The notes under the pieces are model-generated. The model saw nothing but the letters and a program-made list of their open reading frames with translations. It made no database searches and was not told where the DNA came from. From contig NC_134845.1 in assembly GCF_965363235.1 (NCBI RefSeq), forward strand, positions 23,438,524-23,502,523: DNA of 64,000 nt. The letters run 5' to 3'. Every line of letters starts with the position of its first letter. The first letter of the stretch is position 1. This stretch comes from Mytilus galloprovincialis (Eukaryota; Mollusca; Bivalvia; Mytilida; Mytilidae). Below, piece after piece: positions 49,255 through 60,989 of the stretch. The position numbers and the translations under genes are program-made.

Positions 49255-49619
49255 CCATTCTTCTTTTGTGATGTGAGCATTCTTGTCTAAGTCATGATCT
49301 GCCATAACCTTACAAAAATAAGTAATAACAGTTTTATAAATGTGTGATTTAAGAAATAATTCATGGAAGCAATAGATTTTTTTTAAATTGCTCAATTGAC
49401 CAATGTTATGGTTTGTAAAATGATTTTAACTTTTAAAATCCAAAACCGAAATTGATAAATGAAAGCAGTTTAATGGCAATGTATAAATTTTCTTTTACTT
49501 TGTTTCTTTCCGTATCTGTAATTCAGAACTGAAAGACTGACCTTAAAAAATGCCATTACTGCTTCGGATGTTTTCTTATATTTGTCAAAAAGCGTGTTCT
49601 CTCCTTTCAAAGTCTTTTC

Positions 49620-51165
49620 CTAGTTACTAGAAAATAATATTCAGCAAGTTTACATACCTTTCTGTTCACGGTTAAAATAGAGTTAATATGATGTGTTTAA
49701 ATATCAAACCGAACCTCATCCCAAATGAGGTCATACCAATAATTATGTAGTTCAGATTCATTATCTCCATAAAGTGAAGATGTTTATTTTGTCAGAAATG
49801 ACTGAAGATGCACAGAAAGAATAAGAGGAGCATTCAATTTTATCAGAAATCACAACATTAGAGAATATTTCGACATACCGATACGCAAGTGTATCAACAG
49901 ACTTTCAAAACGTTGTGTATAAAAAAAACCTTGTTCAGTTGTAAATGGTTTCGACATACATCATGTACATTGTGTAATTTAAAAATAAAGTAAAATTTAG
50001 GGTTCAGCGCAATCGCTTTAAAGGGGCACTAGCTGTCAAATTCATTGTAACCGATTTGACTCAAATTCTCATATTTGGTTTATAACAATGTAAAACATTT
50101 ATCCAAACTATCAAAAGTCTAAAATAAACAGTTTACAGAGCATGGGGTAGATAATATATAGGTTCGTTTCGTGTGTATTTTAGTCCAGACGCTATCTAAT
50201 TAACTATCGATTTGACCTCAGATGACCATATAAGCGATGTAAACAAAAATAAAGATACGAATAGATTAAACCAACACGTGCAATTGCATTTTTATAGGTC
50301 TGTTTGATTTTATTTTATAGATTAGAAATATATGTTTCTCATTGTTTTTAACCATATCAGAATGATTTTATGTGCATCGAATTAGTAATCAAATGATTTA
50401 CCGTAGTTTCACTTTCATTGTTGACATTCTTTTTCTTTAAATAACCAGTACACGTACAATGCATGCGTTGTCAATCTCTAGCTAGGGGTTAACTTGAAGT
50501 TCACATGAATACCGGTTACAATGATGATGACGTTTTCACTTGCAAGTGAATCAGTCAAAAATTATGTTTAATCGCTTATTTCAACAAAATTAAAGGAAAT
50601 TGATTGCTAAAAGCAAATTATTATTTCATTATTCCAATTAGATTAATGATTGATCTAAAAAAAATCATACTTTATTTTTTTATATATATCGTAGCTAGTG
50701 CCCCTTTAATTAGTTTGAGAAGTACAAAAGAAGAGGTGCTCCTCCAATTCGACGGTATAATTGAGAAGGATGAAGATAATTCAAAGGTCAAATTAATGTG
50801 TTCACAAACGCTTATGTAATACCGTTGTAAATATTGCATTGTCTTAAAGTGTCATTAAACAGGCGAGAAACGAGCTCAGCATGCAGACTGGTTACACAAG
50901 GTCCTAGTACGTTGCATTCAACTCATGTTCCTGTGCATGCAAACCCCTTATAACCTGATGGACAACGCGCACTTCAAAGGATTTTTCAGAGTACCTAACA
51001 GTGCTAATATATACATTTAGATGGTTATGCAGATAAGAACAATTTAATCTAGTGTTTCATGTTAAAAAAGGATAATAAAGATGTTATTTATTCTCCTAAT
51101 AATGTAGACTATCAATTATGACTTCAAATCAATTGACATTGTTGAGCTAGGATATGGAGAACAAT
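49620..51165. other. No exon recognised
   Basis: Presumed intron upstream of the EF-hand exon at 49542-49619, which needs a preceding phase-0 exon that I did not find. The frame at 50604-50819 has no support. The phrase 'aaggggcactagctg' (50022) recurs reversed near 50690-50705 ('tagctagtgccccttta'), so 50020-50710 may be bounded by short inverted repeats. Confidence 0.4.
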
Positions 51166-51169
51166 AAGA

Positions 51170-52920
51170 GGTATTATGCCACCAAATCATAGTATGTCAC
51201 ATCAGGTTGCATACAGTATAGGTCGAAAACAAATATTCCCTTGAATTTGACGGTGGTAGTGAATTAATCCTACATCTCTTTGCAGTAAATATTTCTGGGT
51301 CATAAACATATATCTTCGGTATTTCAAAGCTTATTAGTTTTTGTCGAGCCTGCAACTTTTGTTGCAGAAAGCTCGATATAGGGATAGTGATCCGGCGGCG
51401 GCGGCGGCAGCGGCGGCGTTAGCTCACTTTTTAAAAGTTTTATATTTTAGACGATGGAAGAATTGGATGCTTCATGTCACGAAGTTTCCGTCAGTCACAT
51501 GTCCAATGTCCTTGACCTCATTTTCATGGTTCAGTGACCACTTGAAAAAAAGTTCAAATTTTTTGTAATGTTGAATTCTCTCTTATTATAAGTAATAGGA
51601 TAACTATATTTGATATGTGCGTACCTTGCAAGGTCTTCATGTCTGTCAGACAGTTTTCACTTGACCTCGACCTCATTTCATGGATCAGTGATCAAGGTTA
51701 AGTTTTGGTAGTCAAGTCCATATCTCAGATACTATAAGCAATAGGGCTAGTATATTCGGTGTATGGAAGGACTGTAAGGTGTACATGTCCAACTGGTAGG
51801 TGTCATCTGACCTTGACCTCATTTTCATCGTTCAGTGGTTATAGTTAAATGTTTGTGTTTTGTTCTGTGTTTCTCATACTATATGCAATAGGTCCACTAT
51901 ATTTGTTGTATGGAATGATTGTAAGGTGTACATGTCTAGCGGGCAGATGTCATGTGACCTTGACCTCATTTTTAGGTTCAGTGGTCAAAGTTAAGTTTTT
52001 GAGTTTTGGTCTTTTTTTTATCTAATACTATATGCCATAGATCAACTATATTTGGTGTATAAACATATTTTATAATCTTTATGTCAGTCGCGCAGGTTTT
52101 ATTTGACCGTGACCTCATTTTCACGGTTCATTGCACAGTGTTAAGTTTTTGTGTTTGGTCTATTTTTCTTAAACTATAAGTAATGGGTCAATTTTATATG
52201 TTGTATAGAAGCATTCATTTGTTAGCTGTACATGTCTGCCTGGCATGGTTCATCTGACTTTGACCTAATTTTCAAGGTTCATTGTTCTTTCTTTAGTTAT
52301 CTTGGTTAATGTTAAGTTTATGTGACAGTTGTAATAATCATACATAATATCAATGATTATTATAGAAGGCGAGACATTTCAGCGTGTGCACTCTTGTTTA
52401 TTTTGGTTTTTTTCTATAGAATATTTTGGAAACTTGATAATAAAGCTTGTACACAGGTTAAGAAGAGGTAAAAAAATATTGGTAGTATGCAACTTCAATT
52501 GATGGTTATTATCTTATATGCAATGAAAAGTTTTGTGATTTTTTTTCCATAGAAAAAAGTATTCCCTTTAATTTGACAGTGGTAGGAAATTAATCCTACA
52601 TCTCATTGCAGTAAAAATTTCTGGGTCATAAATATATATCTTCAGTATTTCAACTCAGCATTATTTTTTAATTTTTTTTTTTTTTTCTATAGAAGATTTT
52701 AGAAACTTGAGGTAAAATTGTTAATAAAGCTTGTACACAGGTTAAGAAGAGGTAAACCAAAATATTGGTAACATGCAACTTCAATTGATGGTTATTTTCT
52801 TATATGCAATGAAAAGTTTTGTGAATTTTTTCTATAGTATTTGGCAGGATAAAACCTTTTTTTTTAAACGTGCAATTTAACATAGACTTATAGGGGGAAC
52901 ATCAATGGTGGTATCACACC
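51170..52920 (+). mobile_element. Large MITE copy with internal tandem duplication and a nested insertion
   Basis: Ends GAGGTATTATGCCACCA and, read inward from the right, GAGGTGTGATACCACCA are inverted repeats of the same type as the 394-bp element at 23794-24187. Inside, a block of about 270 bases occurs twice. It holds 'cctacatct...ttgcagtaaa', 'tttctgggtcata', 'agcttgtacacaggttaaga' and 'atgcaatgaaaagttttgtg'. The first copy is interrupted by the element at about 51340-52395; the second (52555-52845) is not. Confidence 0.65.
51340..52395 (+). repeat. Nested 1.05-kb repeat with six ~148-bp units
   Basis: Starts 'gtcgagcctgcaacttttgt' 'tgcagaaagctcg', then a CGG-rich stretch (51393-51418), and ends 'gagacatttcagcgtgtgca' 'ctcttg'. 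Between them the word (T)TGACCTCATTTTCA with 'ggttca(g/t)tg' recurs at 51514, 51669, 51815, 51962, 52111 and 52262, intervals 155, 146, 147, 149 and 151. A fragment of the start of this family is at 63425-63460. Non-coding. It is inserted into a duplicated block of the surrounding MITE. Confidence 0.85.
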
Positions 52921-52999
52921 TCAGAGACTAGATCTAGCACGACAAAAAACATGCTAATACTGACCCTGCGACAATCGATTTATTGGTTGATAGTGTAAT

Positions 53000-54151
53000 T
53001 TCTAACTTTATTAACGCAAGAAGAAGTATAGTGGGGGGTTACAACATATAGTTGTTAATGATTGTGTCATTTTGGTCTTTTGTGGACAGTTGTCTCATTG
53101 GCAATCATACCACATTTTTTTCATATTTATATGCTACAGGTTTTTTTGTTAAAAAGGATTTATAAAAGTTTATTTAACCGTTGAAGGGAAGTGTTGAATA
53201 ACGGTTGTGGTTTGCATTTGAATCTTTGAAATAGCACACTTTAATTTTGTATTTATATAGAGTTCTGAATAATAGTTTGAGTGTGAATGATATTATTTAT
53301 TATTTAAAAGTTTTGATTTGACATATTGTTTGTTTTTACACCTTATCGTACTGTACTATGATATGTGTGATATGTGTATTGAAGCCTGAAAAGATTACAT
53401 GACATAGCTTGAGTAAGAACATTTTTTTAGAATTATTAAATATTACAGCAAGACAAAACAAAGTAGAATTTAACGTGAACTACCTTTACTTTCAACTGTT
53501 GCCAACAACTATGACACGATTGTTGTATTGTTATATACTACCATGTTAACCAATCGATGTAATGTACACATGACAAGCATGAATCTACTATGCGAACAGC
53601 CGGTCAGTTTAGAACAATATAATGCCATTGGTCAAGTATTTCAATCTAATTTATTTGATAGACATATACATGTACAACTGTTTTTCTTTGTATTTATTTA
53701 TTATTATGAGTCATTCCATTCTGTACACTGGCTTTCATTAAGGTATCCACTATTCAGTTTAACGATATGATTTTTATGTATCAAAATTCAAGCAATGCCA
53801 TGATAGAAAATGTTTACATGCTATCTGCCAGTTGATACGATATTACAGAGCTTGCGTTTCCTATAACTGTATTATTGATGGAGTGTTGCTGTTAAAAAAT
53901 CGATTAGACTAACGATTTCGAGGTATAGTCGTCCCTCAGACGATTTGAAATATCAAAGATGTCAAAAACATATTTCGTTTATTGTATGAACATATGAACC
54001 ATACAATCTTTAGCATATTAAATTAAACTTTTGAATAGTGTGTGTCATTGTAACGACATAGTTACAATTAAGGAAAACATGTCATAACAAATACAAATAA
54101 AAGTTGTAGCACAAGATAATGACAATCGTTTGAGACATATTGAATACTTAC
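53000..54151. other. No gene recognised
   Basis: 53080-53115 is a minus fragment of the 'gtggtatgattgccaatgag' repeat. The frame at 53528-53770 shows no domain or splice context. Confidence 0.45.
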
Positions 54152-54443
54152 AGAAAAGTTTTGGTGCATTTGAGTAACTCGGTAATGACTTCCCCATCAA
54201 GGCATCTTAATCATCAATCGGCATGGAGTATTTTTACGGACGTATTTAAATATTATATTGTTTTCATTCAAATTAGAGAGAAATTCGCCTTTTACTGTGT
54301 TGATTTACAAGATTTATAAAATGATAATGATGATCTTACTGATAATTTAACAATTTAACAATTGAAAGAAGAATAAAAAAAAACATTTTTGGGTTTTTTA
54401 CTTAACAAAGCTCACCTCTATCTATTCTCGATTCATCTGACAT
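54152..54443 (-). CDS. Candidate first two coding exons of a minus-strand gene
   Basis: ATG at 54443 opens MSDESRIDR plus one base, ending at a donor (AGAG|GTGAGC, exon 54443-54416). An acceptor (GATTAAG|AT) at 54206 starts a 54-base exon, 54205-54152, in matching phase 1. It gives DALMGKSLPSYSNAPKLF and ends in phase 1 at a strong donor (TTCT|GTAAGTATT). They may be the start of the EF-hand gene at 44879-49619, but its first known exon begins in phase 0, so a linking exon would be needed and was not found. Small exons found by eye carry a real risk of being chance. Confidence 0.35.
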
Positions 54444-57400
54444 TTTTTGCTATAAACACGCGTAACTTCCTTAGTGTACAATTAAAATTTCCTTAAGCCT
54501 GTCATGCCTGACAAAACTATGACTTTTTTCAATTATAAACAATTGTATGCATACATCAGGTCTTGATTACAATATATAGTACAATGGTTAACAGAGTATC
54601 TAGTATACTCTTTTATTTTTTACCAATTGTGACTTCGATCATTGGCACTCATACCACATCTTTCCATATCTATTAACTGTTTGATGACAATTTTGGAATA
54701 AATACGGAAAGTACCATTCGCAATAAAAGTCACTGCATCAAAATAGAATCATAGAATGATTCTATAATAGAGCTCGAACATGGTGTTCGCCAGGATTTGT
54801 AACTACTATTGTGAGTTACTGTGTGTCATATGCATGCAAATGCATACATTGTAACAATTCTGTAACATTTAAATACGTTAGTCTAGTTGTTTTATTAATT
54901 TATTTCAGCTTTTATAGTTTCAAATTAAATTTCATCAATCACATCTAGAGATTTTGGTATTTCGTCATAAAAGTTATCAGGATTTTTTCAATGTTCCTTC
55001 CTTTGACTAGCGAGCCATAATAACTTTATATATAGTGATGTCCTAGTGACCTGTTGATTTTCTGCCATAGAGGTAATTTAAGCACTGGTATTCTAGTCGT
55101 TTTCTGACGTCATACTATAATACATGTATGTAATGGGGTCCTTGTGCCCTATTCATTTATTGCTATAGTACCCTAGTGATTATTCATTAGTCAGCAATTG
55201 TTTGCCATCATAGGACTATGTATCTCCACATTTTGTATTAATGAAAAATAGGGAAAATACGAGTTATATAAAAGAGAGAAAGAATGTGATATAGGAGTTC
55301 AATCACGTGAGAGGGCAGTTTCGGTTTAAGTGAGAAAGTAGATTCAACGGAGAAACATACTGGTCAGCCATAAAGTAAAGATGTTGAGAATGTATATACT
55401 TGTTACTTTTTTTATAGTAATAAAGTGCAATTTTTATTATACATCATCGATCTTTAAAACGACTGTGCGTTGATATTAACTATGATTTGTTTAGATTACA
55501 CGTGCACTGTGGGACATTGGTGTCTATGCTTCTCTATACCATGGGACTAGTTTTTTTTTATTCTGTGTATTATTGTGATCTGTGAATGTGTATGGTAAAA
55601 GATTACAACTTGAAACTAAGACACCCAACAACAACAACAACACACACAAAAAAATGTTCGTCTCATTTCAATAGAACAGAATTATGATGAAAAATATTTC
55701 ATTGTCATGTGGATACTACGACGATGGTGCAGTGTCTATGTTAAGCGAAGAGACTTAGACAATGTAACAATGAAGCAATCAATCATTTCAACCGATTTAT
55801 TTCTGAAGGAATCTTTATGCTGTTCGTCCTTATAAAAAATAGTCTGAACAATCCACGAGGTTATCTATGTTTATTAAATATTATATATTGCATGGCTTTA
55901 TAAGGGGTAACAGACATATTGTGAAAGATTAATATTCTCTAGTTTTTTTACCAGCTGTGTCTTTAAATTATCAATAGTCATCTGCATATTTTCAAGCTTT
56001 AACTTAAACTTGAAATATAAAAAAAGGAAATTATTATCGTTGTTTCATTTCATTCTATATTCTTCCGTCATTAAAACTTTACTGAACAGTTATGGATTAC
56101 TTGGTCGGTTCGTATCTGACACACAGTGTACCTGTGTGTGATCTTCATTTCCAATAAGAGAGATCGATGATATCCTCCTTTATCCTATTATCATAATAAT
56201 ATCACATATCACTATACATATTATTTCTTTTACAGACGGGAACCTCGCAGAAGACACCTATTGATTGAAGTATTATAACTTTACCAGAAATATGGTGAAT
56301 GCATATGTAAAAAAGAACGTTGAACTCTCAACATGCTTAATTATTATTAGCATTTGCTTAACTTTACTACATTTATTGGTATTTGATTTTTTTGTAACGA
56401 TCAGTGGTATAAAAATACCCCGCTATTTTTCAAGCGTACGGAGAGATGTAAAAATAATGAGAATACACAGAATCCTAGTCCAATCGATTGTTTGCTAAAA
56501 AGAAATCATTATTCACTGTTTAACATTTTTCTAAAATCATACCATTGTGATATAAATTCGATTTAAGTACGCCAAAACCTAGTTTGAAAATAGTCCATTA
56601 CTGAGATAAAATTTACCTAATTGGTTGAAATACTATGATGATCCTAAATATTGAACCGCCTCACAAAAACAAACTAGTTATTTTGATTAAAGAATGGTCT
56701 TTCTGGAACGTCTTGGACTTATCAGCTTTTATAAGCGTTAAAAGTTTAAATCATTTTTTGTTGGTTTTGCCTTTTGTTGTGTATATAAATTTCTATAGGT
56801 AGAATCTTGCCTAACAAATTAATCTCTACTTGTGATATAAATCTGTTAAAAATATTGGATTTATTTAGAATGCATTCAGATGGACACATTTCATATATTT
56901 ATTTAGATTAATTAATTGAATAATTGATTGCTTGTTATTGAAAAAGACCACTTTCAGCTTTCCTGTCTATATCGTGGCAACCACTCTTATTGATAAAGGA
57001 AGCCAAATTATCTGAAAAGATTTATCGACCTATAATAGAAAAACTGCCAATCCAAATCTAGGGAATGGAAGAGCTGTCTCGCGATGATTCGAACTTACAA
57101 TACTAGTATTGACAGGCTATCGGTGGTGGTACTTGTAACTGTAGATGAACTATCTAGACAAATTGGTCACCGATGCCCTTTGTCTATTTAACCAATAGAA
57201 TATATCATTGAACTATTTCCAGATATTTATTTCAAATTTATATCAAGTTGTGACTTATCAGTTCTATATGAAATTTTGTCATATTCAAAACAATAAAGGA
57301 ATTCATGTACGTTTGCAATAAGATAAACATGTAGTGAGTTCCCATCTTATTACCAACCACTAGCTGTTATTCCTTTTCTCCTTAACAAGCACACATTATT
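54444..57400. other. No clear gene; one candidate micro-exon
   Basis: At 56008-55952 on the minus strand a 57-base frame (KLKLENMQMTIDNLKTQL) has a plausible acceptor (TATTTCAAG) and donor (CAGCTG|GTAAAA) and a heptad-like pattern. On its own it is weak. 57075-57140 is a reversed SINE-like fragment. Otherwise AT-rich DNA. Confidence 0.35.
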
Positions 57401-57409
57401 AAGCAAATC

Positions 57410-58140
57410 ATTCATAAACCCTGGCCGGTTTTGGCACAACTTTTTTTATCTTTTGGTCCTCGATGCTGTTCGACTTTGTGCTTGTTTCTGCTTTGAAACT
57501 TTTGTATCTGGGCATCACTAGTAGATCTTGTGTGGATAAAATGCACTTCTGGCGTATTAAAATTTTCAACTTGTTGCCTTTTGTTGGCTGTTGTTCGTGT
57601 GTTTCTTTTTCAATTGTATTCTCCAATTTATTTATATTGTAGTCCTGTGGTGTTGAGTTGTCATTTTAATGTTATATTTCACATGGCTATAAAAGGGGAG
57701 GTTTGGCATGCCACAAAACCAGGTTCAACCCGCCATTTTTTCCTTTAAAAATGTCCTGTACCAAGTCAGGAATATGGCCATTGTTATATTATAGTTCGTT
57801 TCTGTGTGTGTTACATTTTAACGTTGCGTCGTTTGTTTTCTCTTATTTTTTAGTGTAAATTCACATTGCGATAAGACGTGTCACGGTACTTGTCTATCCC
57901 AAATTCTTGTATTTGGTTTTGATGTTATATTTGTTATTCTCGTGGGATTTTGTCTGATGCTTCGTCCGTTTCTCTGTGTGTTACATTGTAGTGTTGTGTC
58001 GTTGTTCTCCTCTTATATTTAATGCGTTTCCCTCAGTTTTAGTTTGTTACCCCGATTTTGTTTTTTGTCCATGGATTTATGAGTTTGAACAGCGGTATAC
58101 TACTGTTGCCTTTATTCATCATGTTTCTATTAATCATTTT
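57410..58140 (+). repeat. Composite mussel repeat
   Basis: Begins with a decayed GACGAAACGCG-type segment ('gggcatcactagtagatctt' ... 'cacttctggcgtatt'). It continues with 'cctgtaccaagtcaggaata' and 'tggccattgtta', a word block 'gtttctgtgtgtgttacatt' that recurs as 'gtttctctgtgtgttacatt' at 57970, and 'tttgaacagcggtatactac'. It is the mirror of 15750-16075. Frames at 57530-58164 are by-products. Confidence 0.7.
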
Positions 58141-58689
58141 TATTATCAGTATTATGTTTTATAATATTATTACCGAAAGAGGAACTATAACGATTGTAAC
58201 TGTAGTAACAGAATGATTTATGGAAAAGAAGATGTAAAAAAAAAAGTAAAAAATACCGAACTTCAAGGACATTTCAAATGGCAAAATCCTTTAATCAAAT
58301 TGCAAAATCAAAAGCTTTCTTAATTTTTTTAACATGTTTAAATAGTGATTGCAGAGATCAGAAAAACCGAGACAAGTGTAGTTGAACATTGATTTTACTG
58401 GATGTAAAAATGGAATTTTTCTTTTTTCTTGTAAAGCTTCGAAAGCAAATATATAATATGATATTTCTTTTGTGAAAGACAGCCTAAACAAAGCACCAAA
58501 AGCTATGGCTACATTTCTGTTGCATAACATGTTAATTTATCGAAAGAGAGGCAAAAGATACCAAAGAGACATTGAAACTCATAAGACACAACCACAAGGT
58601 AAACAAAAAAGAAAAAAGATTAAGAAAAAAAAACAGTATATAACACATACAACATACAGCATAGAAAACGAAAATATGAACAACAGTAA

Positions 58690-58830
58690 CCTCGACAAAA
58701 CATGACAGTTGTTGTCCATTCGTTTCATATGTTTTGTCATTTGATTTTGCCATCTGATTCGGGACTTTACGACTGAATTTTCCTCGGAGTTCAGTATTTT
58801 TGTGATTTTACTTTTTCTCGACAAAAATCG
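58690..58830 (+). repeat. Fragment of the repeat seen at 120-365
   Basis: 'tccattcgtttcatatgttt' 'tgtcatttgattttgccat' and 'ttcagtatttttgtgatttt' match 255-360 in order. Confidence 0.7.
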
Positions 58831-59384
58831 TGGGTGTTCGACGGCAGCATCAACCGTACGAAGGTTTGATGCCGTTAAACTTGTTTTATTTTATAGCATT
58901 CATGTTTCAGTTATTATTATTTTGTTTTGAAAAAGCTTATATTGTGATATATGATAAATGATTCATATATAGTTTGTAGTTCACTGACTCCTGTTTAATG
59001 GCAAACTTTAGTGTTTGTCTTTTTGGCCGGTACTAGTGAATAGAAATATATACTAGTCAACAAAAAAAACGATACAAGACTTTTTTTTTCAAATTAAAGA
59101 TAAAGTTTTCCGTTCATTGGACCAATATTGAAGGTAGTAATACTTAATCATTATGGAAATATAAATCCGTTTAAAAAAAAGTATTACTTAACCGCAAAAA
59201 ATTAACCTTTTGAAAGTGAATTAGAGTTGCTTCCTCACAACTTTATGTAGGATATCATTTAAATTCTTAACAAAATGATTAATATCTATAGCCAAACACT
59301 TTTCAAAAATAGAGAAGTTCCCCAAAAGATGGAAATGTAATGACTAAATATGAATATGATAGTCAGGAATAGAGTACCTTAGCT

Positions 59385-60770
59385 GTATTAGGCAAAACAA
59401 ATCGGAGTTTTAGGTTTTTAATGCTCTTCAACTGCGTACTTTATTTGGTCCTTTAAACATATTTTGATTCAAGTGTCACTGACAGGGTTTCCCCTGGGTC
59501 AATTATTTTTTTCGCCATCTCTTTCGCCAAAACAATATATTTTTCGCCACTTTATTATTTTTTTCGCCAAGTAACATTAATATATTTTTCGTTTAAATTT
59601 ACCTTTATTTCCCCCCCCCTCCCCCACCCCCTCACTTAAATAAGATGATTTTGCCCATTGTATGATTATTCTCTCAAACTTATTTTAGCTCTACTTGTTA
59701 ATGAATAAACACTATACAATAACTTTAAAACCACAGATTTTTTTTAACTTAAAAGGGAAAAATATTCATTGTATTTTAAGCAACTTTTCTAAACATGCTA
59801 AATGAGGGGTGAGGGGCCAATATACTTTTAATAATAAAGAAGATATAAGTCCTAGAATATAACAAAATTCATGGACATGTTAAATGATCATATAATACCA
59901 GTATAGTTCGTTGGGAAAGTTTCTTTAAAAGAAAAATACTGATGGGCCCTTTTGTACTAAGAAGTGGTTTTTACAACAAAACAAAAGCTTTTATCACATG
60001 AAATTGATCCCTCATTTCATGTGTAGTCATTACATTGAAGGGTCACTCTCATTTGAGGTGTTGTTCCCAACATTTTCAATAGATTTCTTCATAACGACAG
60101 TTTTCTTTTCTTAACCATCGTAAATGAAAAAGTTGAAACGTAAAACTATGCTTGAAACACATGTGTCACTCAAACGAATTTAAAGTAGTCTCCCTAATCA
60201 ATTACCTATTTTAAAGTCTAAGGATGTTAAACTTTTAAATCGGAGATTTTTCTTGCTTTTGAACATAAGCTTTCTTTTCTAAACTATCTTTAAAAGGAGA
60301 GGAGACGTCAAAAGTTTGCTTCAAACACGTGCGTCGCAAAGTGGTAAATAAATTCTTTATGTGACATTTAGCGGAAGCCATTTAACCATATCATTTTGTC
60401 AAACAATTCAATCAACACCTTTATTAATTAGTCCTTTGTTGTCGATAGCTATAAAATGCAATCAGCTGATTTTTTATTTTTTGTCCAAATCTTAATGAGG
60501 TCAAGGTGAATTCCGAGTATTGTCTAATCCGGTAATGTCCGAGAAACTCGAAAAAAAAGTAAATAAACAAGATGGAGGAAAATAAATCGTTCTATATATT
60601 TCTTTCGCCAAATTCTTTCGCAAATGACGAATTTTTATCTCCACAATTATTATTTTTTCGCAAATTGCGAAAATGGCGACCGCCAGCGGAAACCCTGGTC
60701 ACTGATGAGTCTTTGAAGACGAAACGCGCGTCTGGCGCAATTACAAAATTTCTATCCTGGGTTTCTATGA
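59385..60770 (+). repeat. GACGAAACGCG repeat split by a hAT-like element
   Basis: 59385-59482 ('accttagctgtattaggc', 'tcttcaactgcgtactttat') and 60698-60770 ('gtcactgatgagtctttgaa', 'gacgaaacgcgcgtctggc') are the two halves of one repeat copy. Confidence 0.85.
59483..60697. mobile_element. 1215-bp non-autonomous hAT-like DNA transposon
   Basis: The left end CAGGGTTTCCCCTGG and the right end, read inward, CAGGGTTTCCGCTGG are inverted repeats (14 of 15 matching). The perfect 8-base direct repeat GTCACTGA flanks the element (59475-59482 and 60698-60705). An 8-base duplication and CAGGG-type ends are characteristic of the hAT superfamily. Subterminal 'ttttcgcc' words recur at both ends. No transposase frame is present, so it would need an enzyme supplied elsewhere. 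The target is a sequenced repeat copy, which fixes the ends precisely. Confidence 0.9.
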
Positions 60771-60896
60771 TGATTTTATCTAATCTAACTTTCATATTTA
60801 TTTGATTTTGTTTTATTTATAACGTAAAACATAACCAACTGAGCAGTGTCATTCTAAAAATCATTTTCTTGAGCGAATACTTGATATTTGATATCA

Positions 60897-60902
60897 TTTA
60901 TT
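60897..60902 (-). terminator. Candidate poly(A) signal of the fucosyltransferase gene
   Basis: AATAAA on the minus strand about 90 bases past the stop at 60990; another overlaps 60978-60983, probably too close to the stop. Confidence 0.4.
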
Positions 60903-60989
60903 AAAAAAAAGATAACTTCGTAAAAATGATAGATGAAAACATTCAATGTAAAAATCCAAAAACATAAATGCATATAGTTTATTGATGAA

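Larger units (their letters stand above)
44879..49619 (-). pseudogene. EF-hand calcium-binding protein gene, exon split by a LINE
   Basis: Phase-0 exons on the minus strand: 49619-49542 (26 codons, ends EAVMAFFK), 49308-49255 (VMADHDLDKNAHITKEEW), 45788-45747 (NDAYIVCILNIAVK) and 44977-44879 (33 codons, ends FDSIFQALDKNGDGT). FFKVMADHDLDKNAHITKEE fits an EF-hand: helix, then D-x-D-x-N-A-x-I-x-x-x-E. DKNGDGT starts a second loop whose remainder should be in a next exon, not found. The style recalls invertebrate sarcoplasmic calcium-binding or calexcitin-type proteins. The second and third pieces have no splice site at 49255 and 45788; instead a LINE fills 45789-49254, and removing it would rejoin the frame as KEEW-NDAY. 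So this allele is probably disrupted. Candidate first exons are at 54443-54416 and 54205-54152. Confidence 0.6.

Noticed and set aside
51393-51418. CGG trinucleotide run as a possible unstable microsatellite or coding Ala tract
   Set aside because: It is a built-in part of the dispersed 1.05-kb repeat and not an independent expansion; the 75-codon frame is a by-product.
56237-56268. Plus-strand acceptor followed by a short frame ending in a stop (possible last exon)
   Set aside because: Only ten codons, no upstream plus-strand exons found.
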